From contig NC_007677.1 of assembly GCF_000013045.1 (NCBI RefSeq), positions 2,418,001 through 2,482,000 of the forward strand: 64,000 bases of DNA. The letters are read 5' to 3'. Of this stretch, positions 25,562-33,467 are shown piece by piece; position 1 is the first letter of the stretch; every line of letters begins with the position of its first letter. The position numbers were made by a program, and so were the translations under genes. Below the pieces are notes generated by a model. The model ran no database searches. It was not told the origin of the DNA and saw only the letters and a program-made list of their open reading frames with translations. This DNA is from Salinibacter ruber DSM 13855. GTDB taxonomy: Bacteria; Bacteroidota; Rhodothermia; Rhodothermales; Salinibacteraceae.

Positions 25562-25771
25562 TCAGTTGCGCTGCTCGTGTCGCGTCGAGAGGCCCATGGG
25601 GAGGTACACAGGGCACGTTCCGACGAAGCTCGTGAGGAGAAACGCCACGGCCCCGACGCCCAGGACGAGCGCCGTGGTGCCGCCGAGGGTGCCCGTGGCG
25701 TACAGCACGCCAACCACGAAGGCGGCGACGGTGCGAAGGATTCGGTCGAGGGATCCCATGTTTTGGGTCAT
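25562..25771 (-). CDS. DUF2892 (YgaP-like) small membrane protein
   Basis: 69 residues from the ATG at 25771: SLDRILRTVAAFVVGVLYAT and LGGTTALVLGVGAVAFLLTS make two membrane helices, followed by FVGTCPVYLPMGLST with the family's conserved TxxCP motif. DUF2892 proteins are inner-membrane proteins of unclear role, often near rhodanese or efflux genes. A TetR operator (25831-25850) lies 60 bp upstream, so this gene belongs to the efflux regulon, and a second DUF2892 gene closes the acrAB operon (33188). The conserved cysteine could bind thiols or metal; this is inference. Confidence 0.8.
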   Translation of the reverse strand: MTQNMGSLDRILRTVAAFVVGVLYATGTLGGTTALVLGVGAVAFLLTSFVGTCPVYLPMGLSTRHEQRN

Positions 25772-25830
25772 AAGGGGGTATGAGTTCGGAATGGACGCAG
25801 CGAGCGCCGTACCGTACTGGCGGCGGCATT

Positions 25831-25850
25831 GTGAGTGATTGATCACTCAC
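25831..25850. promoter_or_regulatory. TetR-type operator 1, upstream of DUF2892 gene
   Basis: GTGAGTGATTGATCACTCAC: 20-bp inverted repeat, arms matching at 9 of 10 positions, between the divergent DUF2892 and tetR genes. Confidence 0.75.
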
Positions 25851-25947
25851 AACTGACACCGGTGCCAATGTGAGAGGTTCCGGTAGGGATGCACGATCCG
25901 CCCGACACGACAGAATCGCCCCTCTTATTTGAACTCCTCACGAACCG

Positions 25948-25977
25948 TTGAACCTGTGCGAGTAGGCAGCATAGAGT
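25948..25977 (+). promoter_or_regulatory. Candidate promoter of tetR
   Basis: TTGAAC (25948-25953), 18-bp spacer, TAGAGT (25972-25977). The predicted start point falls on operator 2, which would give direct autorepression. Hexamer matches are only moderate. Confidence 0.35.
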
Positions 25978-25981
25978 GGTT

Positions 25982-25997
25982 GTGAGTGATCACTCAC
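25982..25997. promoter_or_regulatory. TetR-type operator 2, upstream of tetR
   Basis: GTGAGTGATCACTCAC: perfect 16-bp palindrome, 48 bp before the tetR ATG. Confidence 0.8.
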
Positions 25998-26044
25998 TCA
26001 TTCCTCCCTCTATTTGGGGCTTTCTCTCCCACTCGCCTACGCCC

Positions 26045-26614
26045 ATGACCAAGCGAGACGACATTTGCGAGGCCGCCCTCACTCTCTTCGCCGAGAACGG
26101 CATCGAGGCCACAACGACCCGCGAAATTGCGGAGCACGCCGGGGCCGCCGAGGGGACGCTCTACCGCCATTTCGACGGCAAGGCCGACCTCGCCCAGTGG
26201 CTCTACCGGCGCTGCCTGAATCAACTCCGCGACACCCTTACGGATGCCGACGAGGCGACATCCACCCCGACCGATCGGTTGGAGGCCCTCGTACGCGGCG
26301 TGTTTGACTTTTACGCCTCGAGGCCCGCCTCGTGCACCTACCTGCTCTCGGCCCGGGAATCGGGCGCCGTGGGCGCGAGTGAGAGCGACGCGCCGCCCTC
26401 CCCAGTCCACCTGTTTGCGAGCGTGCTCGACGAGGGCACGCGGCAGGGCGTCTTTCGGGAAACCTCATCCCCCCTCGTCGCCGGATGGATTCTCGCGATG
26501 GTTCAGCGTACCGTTCTCTTTTTGAAGACCGAGGCCCTCTCTTTGAGCACGCAGGACGCGATCGACCAGACGGTCGACGCGGCCCGCCGCCTGGCGATGC
26601 CCTCTCCGCGCTGA
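26045..26614 (+). CDS. TetR/AcrR-family transcriptional repressor of the efflux cluster
   Basis: 189 residues. The N-terminal helix-turn-helix is typical: DDICEAALTLFAENGIEATT, REIAEHAGAAEGTLYRHFDG, KADLAQWLYRR. The C-terminal ligand-binding region is alpha-helical (about 60-189). I chose the ATG at 26045 because it precedes the helix-turn-helix by the usual few residues; a longer frame from a GTG at 25976 would be encoded by the operator itself. Three copies of one inverted repeat lie before tetR, before the divergent DUF2892 gene and at the start of tolC. Together they define a local regulon with autoregulation. Inducer unknown; it is probably an efflux substrate. Confidence 0.92.
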   Translation: MTKRDDICEAALTLFAENGIEATTTREIAEHAGAAEGTLYRHFDGKADLAQWLYRRCLNQLRDTLTDADEATSTPTDRLEALVRGVFDFYASRPASCTYLLSARESGAVGASESDAPPSPVHLFASVLDEGTRQGVFRETSSPLVAGWILAMVQRTVLFLKTEALSLSTQDAIDQTVDAARRLAMPSPR

Positions 26615-26663
26615 GACGCGAAGGCGCCGCGACCGTTTCTCCACTACGAACCCGACCCCCCAC

Positions 26664-28076
26664 ATGTATTTTCCAGTTGTGAGCGAACGATCACTCACGT
26701 CCGGCCCGCGAATCGGAGGTGCGCTGTGGATACTGATGTTCGGCATCATTGCGCTTCTTCCCGTTCGGGGGGCGGCGCAGCCGGCCGCGGTCGTCGATGA
26801 CGACACGTCCGCCACGTTATCCCTGTCGCTGGACGAGACGCTGGCCCGGGCCCAGGAGGAGAGCTTTCCGGCCCGGTCGGCGGAGGCGACGCGGCGGGCG
26901 GCAACGGCCCGCAAGCGGCAGTCGCTCGGCGTCTTCCTCCCCCGGATCACCGCCCGTGAGCAGGGGCTGTTCACCACCGATCCCGTCAATGCCTTCGGCA
27001 GCAAGCTGCGGCAGGAGCGCTTTGCGCAGCAGGACCTTCAGTTGGGGGCCCTCAACACGCCGGATCGGGTGGACCAGTACGGCACGCAGTTGGAGATCGA
27101 GCAACCGATTTTGAACCTGGACGGCATCTTTGAGCGGCGCGCAGCGTCCGACGCGGCCCGCGCCGCCGGCCACAAGGCCGAGCGCACGGAGGCCATCGTC
27201 GCGTTCCGGGCCAAGAAGGGCTACTACGGACTGCTGCTGGCCGAACGGCGGGTGGGCGTGATCGACTCGGCCCTCGCCGCCGCCCGTGCCACTCGCGACC
27301 AGGCGCAGGCCCTCTTCGAGGAGGGCATCATCAACCGGGCCGACCGGCTGGCGGCCGCGGTGCGCGTCTCAGAACTGGAAAGCCGGCGCAGCGAGGCGGT
27401 CGCTCGACGCGACAACGCCGCCGATCAGCTGCGGGTGCTCATCGGACTGGAGGATGACGTGCGCATCGAGCCCACCGACTCACTGACGCGCGAATCCGCC
27501 CTGGTGGGCGACGTCTCCCTCGACGCCGTCAACCAGCGACGCTCCGACATGCAGGCCCTGCGCGCCCGGGCCGAGGCGGCCCGGCAGAAGACCCGGTCCC
27601 GGTGGCTCGCGTTCGTGCCCACCCTCAACGCCCGCGGCACCACGGGCTGGTACGACGACACGCCCTTCGGCACGAACGGGCAGAGCTGGACGGCCGGCGT
27701 CTCGCTGTCGTGGAGCCTGTTCGAAGGCTATCAGCAGATCGGACGGGCCCAGGAGGCCGAGGCGCAGCAGCAGCGCGCCGAGATTGCCTTAGAGCAACAG
27801 GCCCTCGAAAACGACGTCGAGATCACGTCCGCGCGACGCGACCTGCGGGCCGCGCAGGAACGCATCGACCAGGCCCGGACGGCCGTGGCCCAGGCGGAAG
27901 AGAGCCTGCGCATTCGGTCCGACCGCTACGCCGAAGGCATGGCCCGCACCACGGATCTGCTTCAGGCCGAGGCCACCCTCGCCGAACGGCGCCTCGCCTA
28001 CCTCCGGGCCCTCTACCAGCACAACATCACGGTCTACCGCCTCGAGCTGCTTACGGAGCAGTCGATGACCCGATAA
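26664..28076 (+). CDS. TolC-family outer-membrane efflux protein
   Basis: Outer-membrane/periplasmic channel of a tripartite RND pump. About 470 residues, mostly long alpha-helices with two duplicated outer-efflux-protein repeats: LSLDETLARAQEESFPARSA near the start, EQPILNLDGIFERRAASDAA, FRAKKGYYGLLLAERRVGVI and GVSLSWSLFEGYQQIGRAQE. A signal peptide ends at RGAAQ near residue 39. The start is uncertain: ATG at 26664 lies in a possible -10 (TATTTT) just before operator 3, and GTG 26679 or ATG 26736 are in-frame alternatives. First gene of the tolC-acrA-acrB-PII-DUF2892 operon. Confidence 0.9.
   Translation: MYFPVVSERSLTSGPRIGGALWILMFGIIALLPVRGAAQPAAVVDDDTSATLSLSLDETLARAQEESFPARSAEATRRAATARKRQSLGVFLPRITAREQGLFTTDPVNAFGSKLRQERFAQQDLQLGALNTPDRVDQYGTQLEIEQPILNLDGIFERRAASDAARAAGHKAERTEAIVAFRAKKGYYGLLLAERRVGVIDSALAAARATRDQAQALFEEGIINRADRLAAAVRVSELESRRSEAVARRDNAADQLRVLIGLEDDVRIEPTDSLTRESALVGDVSLDAVNQRRSDMQALRARAEAARQKTRSRWLAFVPTLNARGTTGWYDDTPFGTNGQSWTAGVSLSWSLFEGYQQIGRAQEAEAQQQRAEIALEQQALENDVEITSARRDLRAAQERIDQARTAVAQAEESLRIRSDRYAEGMARTTDLLQAEATLAERRLAYLRALYQHNITVYRLELLTEQSMTR
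26679..26698. promoter_or_regulatory. TetR-type operator 3, at the 5' end of the tolC frame
   Basis: GTGAGCGAACGATCACTCAC: 20-bp inverted repeat with arms matching at 8 of 10 positions, the same sequence family as operators 1 and 2. It overlaps the first codons of the longest tolC frame. Confidence 0.7.
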
Positions 28077-28127
28077 TCCATCTTGCCTCTCGTTCCCATG
28101 GCTTCTTTCACCGCCTCCCTCCCGCCC

Positions 28128-29219
28128 ATGACCGCACGTGGCTCCCTTATCCTTCCGCTCGTTCTCGGTCTGCTCCTCTCCGCCTGTGGCGGGGACGCCC
28201 CCACGCCCCCCGCGGATGAGAGGGATCCGGTTGCCGTCGAGACCGCGACCGCGGCGACGACGACCGCCCCCCAGGCCAGACGCTACACCGGCACCATTCA
28301 GGGCACGCGCCGGGTCCCCCTCTCCACCAAAATGATGGGCACCATCACGCGCCTCTCGGTCGAGGAGGGCGACCGTGTACAGAAGGGGGAGACGCTCGTC
28401 CGCATCCGCAGCCAGAACGTGGAGGCCCAGCGCGAGCAGGTGCAGGCCCGCCTGCGGGAGGCCCGCGCCGCCCGCGACAACGCCGAGACCCAGTTCGAGC
28501 GGATACGGGCGCTCCGCGAGAAAGACAGCGCCACGGAGCAGGAGTTCGACAACGCGCAGACCGCCTACGAGCGGGCCCAGGCGCAGGTAGAGGCCCTCGA
28601 AAGCCGCCTGGCGGAGACCGAGGACATGCTCACCTACGCCACGCTGGAGGCGCCCATCGACGGCTACGTGGTCGAGAAGCAGTCCGAGCAAGGCGCCCTG
28701 GCCGCCCCGGGCCGACCGCTGCTCACCGTCGAGACGCTCGACGACCTGAAGGCCGTGGTGCAGGTGCCGGCGGAGGACGTGAATCAGTTCGCGGTGGGCG
28801 ACAGCACGACCGTCACGATCGGAGCGGCCGCCAACGTGCACAAGCAGGGCGTGGTCACGCAGGTGAACCCGTCCGGCAACGCTGTGAGCCGGCAGTTCAC
28901 CGTGCAGGTGCGCCTGCCCCGCACGGCCCCGGACGACCGGGAGGCCGCCACCGCCCTCAAGTCCGGGATGTACGCTGAGGTCCGCCACCAGACCGGGACT
29001 CATTCGACGCTGACGGTCCCGCGGGCCGCCCTCATCGAGCACGGCCAGCTGACGGGCCTCTACGCCGTACGCGATGGCCATGCGCTGCTGCGCTGGGTAC
29101 GGACCGGTTCGCAGCGCGGGAACCGCATCGAGGTGCTCTCGGGCCTGCGTCCGGGCGAGACCTACGTGACTGACGCGACGCCCCGCATCGCAAACGGGCA
29201 GCCCATCCAGGCCGAGTAG
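28128..29219 (+). CDS. RND efflux membrane-fusion protein (AcrA-like lipoprotein)
   Basis: Periplasmic adaptor linking the inner-membrane pump to the TolC channel. From the ATG at 28128 it has 363 residues. The signal peptide MTARGSLILPLVLGLLLSAC ends in a lipobox Cys. A lipoyl half-motif (RVPLSTKMMGTITRLSVEEG) is followed by a coiled-coil hairpin (about 80-155, EAQREQVQARLREARAARDN). The second lipoyl half (LEAPIDGYVVEKQSEQGA), a beta-barrel and a membrane-proximal domain (VPRAALIEHGQLTGLYAV, LRPGETYVTD) complete it. An upstream ATG at 28098 is an alternative start. It is 51 bp after tolC and 46 bp before acrB. Confidence 0.93.
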   Translation: MTARGSLILPLVLGLLLSACGGDAPTPPADERDPVAVETATAATTTAPQARRYTGTIQGTRRVPLSTKMMGTITRLSVEEGDRVQKGETLVRIRSQNVEAQREQVQARLREARAARDNAETQFERIRALREKDSATEQEFDNAQTAYERAQAQVEALESRLAETEDMLTYATLEAPIDGYVVEKQSEQGALAAPGRPLLTVETLDDLKAVVQVPAEDVNQFAVGDSTTVTIGAAANVHKQGVVTQVNPSGNAVSRQFTVQVRLPRTAPDDREAATALKSGMYAEVRHQTGTHSTLTVPRAALIEHGQLTGLYAVRDGHALLRWVRTGSQRGNRIEVLSGLRPGETYVTDATPRIANGQPIQAE

Positions 29220-29265
29220 CCCCGTCTCTCCCTCCCGTCGCTCCACGCACCAGTCGTTTCGTTCC

Positions 29266-32200
29266 ATGGCTACGACCTCCGGCATCGCGGGCCGCATCGC
29301 CCGCACCTTCATCAACAGCAAGCTCACCCCCCTCCTGATGGCGGCCTTTCTCGGCATCGGGCTCTACAGCGCCTGGGTAACGCCGAAGGAGGAGGACCCC
29401 CAGATCGAGGTCCCGATGATGGACATCGCCGTGCAGTACCCGGGCGCCACGCCGCAGGAGGTGAAGAGCCGCGTCGCGGAGCCGATCGAACGGCTGGCCT
29501 CGAATATCGACGGCGTCGAGTACGTCTACTCGACGGCGATGCCGGGCCGGGCGATGGTGTCGGTCCGCTACTACGTCGGCGAGGACCCGTCGACCAGCAC
29601 CGTGAAGCTCTACGAGGAGCTGCTGAAGAACATGGACGAGATGCCCCCGGGGGCGAGCCGGCCCCTCATCAAGAGCCGGGAGGTGGACGACGTGCCCATC
29701 CTGACGCTCACCCTCCACAGTGAGACGACGGGCGACTACGAGCTGCGCCGGATCGGGGAGGAGATGGCCGCCGACCTCAAGACGACCGACGGCGTGGCGG
29801 AGGTAAACGTGCACGGCGGCCGTCCCCGGCAGGTGCGCGTGGCGCTTCAGCCCAACCAGCTGGCCGCCCACGGGCTGGACCCGCCGTCCGTCGCCGAACA
29901 GCTCCGGGCCGCCAACCAGGAGACCGACGCCGGGGCCTTTCAGCGAATGGACGAGTCCTACCTCGTGGAGACCGGCGGCTTCCTCACCTCGGTCGACGAC
30001 GTGAAGACCCTCGTCGTGGGCATGCACCAGGGCAGTCCGGTCTACCTGAAGCAGGTGGCCGAGGTCACCGACGGGCCCGCCGAGCCGAAGAACTACGTGT
30101 CCTTTTCCTACGGGGCGGGCACGCCGCGGCCCGACAGCCTGGCGCCGGGCGGCACGCGATCGGCCGTTACGGTGGCCGTCGCCAAGCGGAACGGCCGCGA
30201 CGCCATGACGATCGCCGAGCACTCGCTCGACAAGCTGGAGACACTGGAGCAGACCCTCGTGCCGGAGGGCGTGACCGTGAGCACGACGCGCAACTACGGC
30301 GAGACGGCCTCGGAGAAGACCAACGAGCTCATGCTCCACCTGCTCGCGGCCATCCTCGCCGTGACGTTCGTTGTGAGCCTCGCCATGGGCTGGCGCGGCG
30401 GCCTCGTGGTCTTTCTATCCGTGCCCATCAGCTTTGCGCTTACCCTCTTCGTCTACTACTTCTTCGGCTACACGCTGAACCGGATTACCCTCTTTGCACT
30501 CATCTTCGTAACGGGGATCGTGGTCGACGACTCCATCATCGTGGCCGAAAACATCGAGCGCCACTTTAAGATGGGGCGCCTGCCGAAGCTGCAGTCGGCC
30601 CTCGCCGCGGTCGACGAGGTGGGCAACCCCACCATCCTCGCCACGCTGACGGTCATCGCCGCCGTCCTGCCGATGGCCTTCGTGTCCGGCCTCATGGGGC
30701 CGTACATGAGCCCGATGCCGATCGGGGCCTCGGTGGCCATGACGTTCTCGCTCGTGGTGGCGCTCGTGATTGCGCCCTACCTGGCCTTTCGACTGATTCC
30801 CTCGCACGAAGACCTCACCGGCGAGGAAGGCGGCGGGGACGACGACAATGAAGAGAACGACTCCGAGTACGAGCTCGAAGAGACGGCGGTCTACCGCGCG
30901 TACGCCGCCACCATCGAGCCGCTGCTCGACAGCGCCTGGAAGCGGTGGGCCTTCCTCGGGGGCACGACCCTTCTGCTGCTCGGCTCGGTGTCCCTCTTCT
31001 ACTTTCGGGCCGTGACGGTGAAGATGCTGCCCTTCGACGACAAAAACGAATTCCAGGTCGTGGTGGACATGCCGGAGGGCACGCCGCTGGAGCGCACGAA
31101 CGCCGTGCTGCACGAGATGGCCGCCGACCTCACCGACCGCCCCGTCGTGACCGACGTGCAGACGTACGCCGGGGACGCCGCGCCGGTCAACCTGAACGGG
31201 CTCGTGCGCCACTACGACCTGCGCTCGGCCCCGCACCAGGGCGACCTGCAGGTGAACCTGCGTGCGGCCGAGCACCGCACCCGCCAGAGCCACGCCATCG
31301 CCAAGGACCTGCGCGGCCCGCTCCAAGAGATTGGGGAGAAATACGACGCCGCCGTCAAGGTCGCCGAGGTCCCGCCCGGCCCGCCCGTGCGCGCTACGCT
31401 CGTGGCCGAGATTTACGGGCCGGACAGGGCAACCCAGCGCGCCCTGGCCGACAGCGTCCGGCAGGCCTTCGAGGCCACCGAGGGCGTGGTGGACGTGGAC
31501 TGGGGCGTGGAGGCCGACCAGACGAAGTACACCTTCACGGTCGACAAGGAGAAGGCCATGCGCGTCGGCGTGCCCACCGCCCGCGTCACCCAAACCATGA
31601 AGATGGCGCTGGACGGTCGGGAGGTGACGACCCTGCACGATCCCGACGAGCGCGATCCGGTGGGCGTGCAGCTTCGCCTCGGTGAGGAGCGCCGGGCGAG
31701 CCTCGCGGACCTGCAGAACGTACCGGTCCAGTCGCCGGCCGGCCCGACCGTGCCGATGGCCGACCTCGTCGAGGTGGAGGAGACGACGCGCGACAAGCAC
31801 ATTAGCCGCAAAAACCAGCGGCGCGTCATTTACGTGACGGGCAACGTAGCCGGGGCCATCGAGAGCCCGGTCTACGCCATGCTCGACATGCAGGAGCGCC
31901 TGGACGCCATCGAGGCGCCGCCGGGCTACTCCTTCGACCAGCTGTACACCGGCCCCCCCGAGGCCCGAAGCAACTACGCGCTGAAGTGGGACGGGGAGTG
32001 GCGCGTCACCTACAAGGTGTTCCGCGACCTGGGCATCGCCTTCGCCATCGTGCTGCTGCTGATCTACATCCTCATCGTGGGGTGGTTTCAGGACCTCACC
32101 GTGCCCCTGGTGATGATGATCGCCATTCCACTGTCGCTCATCGGCATCGTGCTGGGGCACTGGCTCCTGGGGGCGTTCTTTACCGCCACCTCCATGATCG

Positions 32201-32511
32201 GCTTCATCGCCCTCGCGGGCATCATGGTGCGCAACGGGGTCTTGCTGATCGACTTCGTAAACATCAGCCTCGATCAGGGCGCCTCGCTGCGTCAGGCCGT
32301 CATCGAGGCCGGGGCCGTGCGGACGCGCCCCATTTTGCTGACGGCCGGCACCGTGGTGATCGGAGCAACCGTCATCCTGTTCGACCCCATCTTCCAGGGC
32401 CTGGCCATCTCGCTGATCGGGGGCGCGATCGCCTCCACGGCGCTCACGCTCCTGATCGTGCCGCTCGTCTACTACATGATTGAGTCACGAATCATGAGTC
32501 ACGAGTCATGA
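29266..32511 (+). CDS. RND-family efflux pump, inner-membrane permease (AcrB-like)
   Basis: Proton-driven pump that exports small molecules or ions through AcrA/TolC. 1081 residues with the expected 12 membrane helices and two large periplasmic loops: helix 1 near 20-38, the helix 2-6 block after about 350 (LLAAILAVTFVVSLAMGWRG). The helix 4 proton-relay pair of aspartates is in FVTGIVVDDSIIVAENIERH. An acidic cytoplasmic loop (GGGDDDNEENDSEYELEE) precedes helix 7. The second half ends VPLVYYMIESRIMSHES, and its last codons are encoded by a 14-bp direct repeat. It lacks the methionine clusters of copper/silver pumps as far as I can see, so a drug or organic substrate is more likely. Confidence 0.93.
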   Translation: MATTSGIAGRIARTFINSKLTPLLMAAFLGIGLYSAWVTPKEEDPQIEVPMMDIAVQYPGATPQEVKSRVAEPIERLASNIDGVEYVYSTAMPGRAMVSVRYYVGEDPSTSTVKLYEELLKNMDEMPPGASRPLIKSREVDDVPILTLTLHSETTGDYELRRIGEEMAADLKTTDGVAEVNVHGGRPRQVRVALQPNQLAAHGLDPPSVAEQLRAANQETDAGAFQRMDESYLVETGGFLTSVDDVKTLVVGMHQGSPVYLKQVAEVTDGPAEPKNYVSFSYGAGTPRPDSLAPGGTRSAVTVAVAKRNGRDAMTIAEHSLDKLETLEQTLVPEGVTVSTTRNYGETASEKTNELMLHLLAAILAVTFVVSLAMGWRGGLVVFLSVPISFALTLFVYYFFGYTLNRITLFALIFVTGIVVDDSIIVAENIERHFKMGRLPKLQSALAAVDEVGNPTILATLTVIAAVLPMAFVSGLMGPYMSPMPIGASVAMTFSLVVALVIAPYLAFRLIPSHEDLTGEEGGGDDDNEENDSEYELEETAVYRAYAATIEPLLDSAWKRWAFLGGTTLLLLGSVSLFYFRAVTVKMLPFDDKNEFQVVVDMPEGTPLERTNAVLHEMAADLTDRPVVTDVQTYAGDAAPVNLNGLVRHYDLRSAPHQGDLQVNLRAAEHRTRQSHAIAKDLRGPLQEIGEKYDAAVKVAEVPPGPPVRATLVAEIYGPDRATQRALADSVRQAFEATEGVVDVDWGVEADQTKYTFTVDKEKAMRVGVPTARVTQTMKMALDGREVTTLHDPDERDPVGVQLRLGEERRASLADLQNVPVQSPAGPTVPMADLVEVEETTRDKHISRKNQRRVIYVTGNVAGAIESPVYAMLDMQERLDAIEAPPGYSFDQLYTGPPEARSNYALKWDGEWRVTYKVFRDLGIAFAIVLLLIYILIVGWFQDLTVPLVMMIAIPLSLIGIVLGHWLLGAFFTATSMIGFIALAGIMVRNGVLLIDFVNISLDQGASLRQAVIEAGAVRTRPILLTAGTVVIGATVILFDPIFQGLAISLIGGAIASTALTLLIVPLVYYMIESRIMSHES
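32482..32509 (+). repeat. Two tandem 14-bp repeats at the 3' end of acrB
   Basis: GAGTCACGAATCAT and GAGTCACGAGTCAT in direct succession, followed by GACTCA. They encode the last residues of AcrB and overlap its stop codon. Confidence 0.8.
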
Positions 32512-32835
32512 CTCAAGGATCGGGGAGCGCGAATCGCGACGGGTGTCTTTTGGAGCGGTTGGGCCTCTCTCGTACCCGTCATTTGCGGGTCGAAGGCGGA
32601 GGGCCACTGCAACGGCTGCACCGTAATGCAGTGACGACGGACTCAGCCCTCACGGGTACGACGACCAGGGGCACGACTGGTGAGACCATCGACTTTCCCG
32701 GTGATAGAATCCGCAGTGGACAGTACACTCCGACTGGTGCAACCGACCCTCGGCACTCCTGATTGACGGGTTTGATTGACGGGTTCGACAGCATCCAAAT
32801 ACCAAAATGATCCAATGACGCAATCTACCAATGCC
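32512..32835. other. Intergenic region between acrB and the PII-like gene
   Basis: 324 bp without a gene. It holds a 13-bp tandem repeat at 32761-32786 and scattered short repeated words near the acrB end. No terminator with a T-tract seen, so read-through from acrB is likely. Confidence 0.5.
32761..32786 (+). repeat. Tandem 13-bp direct repeat
   Basis: GATTGACGGGTTT followed directly by GATTGACGGGTTC, 50 bp before the PII-like gene. Each copy contains TTGACG, a -35-like hexamer. Confidence 0.7.
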
Positions 32836-33141
32836 ATGAAACTCGTCGCCATCATGACCCTCGACGCCTACCGCGACGACGTGCACGCTCTGCTCCGCGA
32901 CCGCGAGATCGAGGTCTTCAGTGAACTCGACATTGAGGGCCATCATCAGTCGTCCGCGGCGGGAGCGGCGCCCGCCTGGTTCGGCAGCAGCACGCCCCCT
33001 GCGGACTCGACCCTCACCTGGGCCTTCCTCGACGACGACCAGGCCGACCACCTGCTCGATGCCATCGCGGACTTCAACGAGCGCCGCGACCTGGAGCGCC
33101 CGGTCCGTGGATTCCGAATGGACGTGGACCGGGCCGTCTGA
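32836..33141 (+). CDS. PII-like small protein associated with RND efflux
   Basis: 101 residues from the ATG at 32836 (KLVAIMTLDAYRDDVHALLR, EIEVFSELDIEGHH, STLTWAFLDDDQADHLLDAI). The pattern, an initial beta-strand, a helix, a SELDIEG strand and a long T-loop-like insertion, is that of PII-like proteins of the DUF3240 kind that accompany metal/RND pumps. The uridylylation tyrosine and ATP-binding motifs of GlnB are absent. Four residues around WFGSSTPPA form the loop. A sensor that gates or regulates AcrB is the most likely role, by inference. Two more in-frame ATGs (32776 and 32815) precede this start but add only polar residues. Confidence 0.65.
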   Translation: MKLVAIMTLDAYRDDVHALLRDREIEVFSELDIEGHHQSSAAGAAPAWFGSSTPPADSTLTWAFLDDDQADHLLDAIADFNERRDLERPVRGFRMDVDRAV

Positions 33142-33187
33142 CCCCCGCTCGCATTCGCCGTTCTCCCCACCTTCCCCCCCAGTTTCG

Positions 33188-33439
33188 ATGTCCGCCAACG
33201 CCCCTACCTCCCCCGACACGTCCGACGCCCCAACGTCCGGCGTCTGCCGCGTGCCCTCGACCGAAGAACAAATCGTCCGCCTGCTGGCCGGCACCGTCTC
33301 CCTCACGGGCCTGGCCCTCGGCTTCTTCGTGAGTCCCTGGTGGTACCTGCTCACCGTCTTCGCGGGGCTCAACGTCATCCAGAGTGCCGTCACCGGCTTC
33401 TGTCCCCCCGAGATCGTCTATCGCTGGATCAACCAGTAG
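33188..33439 (+). CDS. DUF2892 small membrane protein, last gene of the efflux operon
   Basis: 83 residues. A polar N-terminus (to about 25) is followed by EQIVRLLAGTVSLTGLALGF, FFVSPWWYLLTVFAGLNVIQ and AVTGFCPPEIVYRWINQ. That is two membrane helices and the conserved TGFCP motif of DUF2892. It is 46 bp after the PII-like gene and shares the family with the divergent gene at 25562-25771, so both ends of the TetR cluster carry one copy. Confidence 0.8.
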   Translation: MSANAPTSPDTSDAPTSGVCRVPSTEEQIVRLLAGTVSLTGLALGFFVSPWWYLLTVFAGLNVIQSAVTGFCPPEIVYRWINQ

Positions 33440-33467
33440 CGAGGCGCCGCCCGGAATGCCCCCGGCG

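Noticed and set aside
25976-26044. Upstream GTG start for tetR
   Set aside because: It would encode the operator palindrome as protein and lies before the expected start; the ATG at 26045 fits the helix-turn-helix position.
30415-32160. 581-codon open frame antisense to acrB
   Set aside because: Antisense shadow with repeated His/Arg/Val composition and no domain; acrB is unambiguous.
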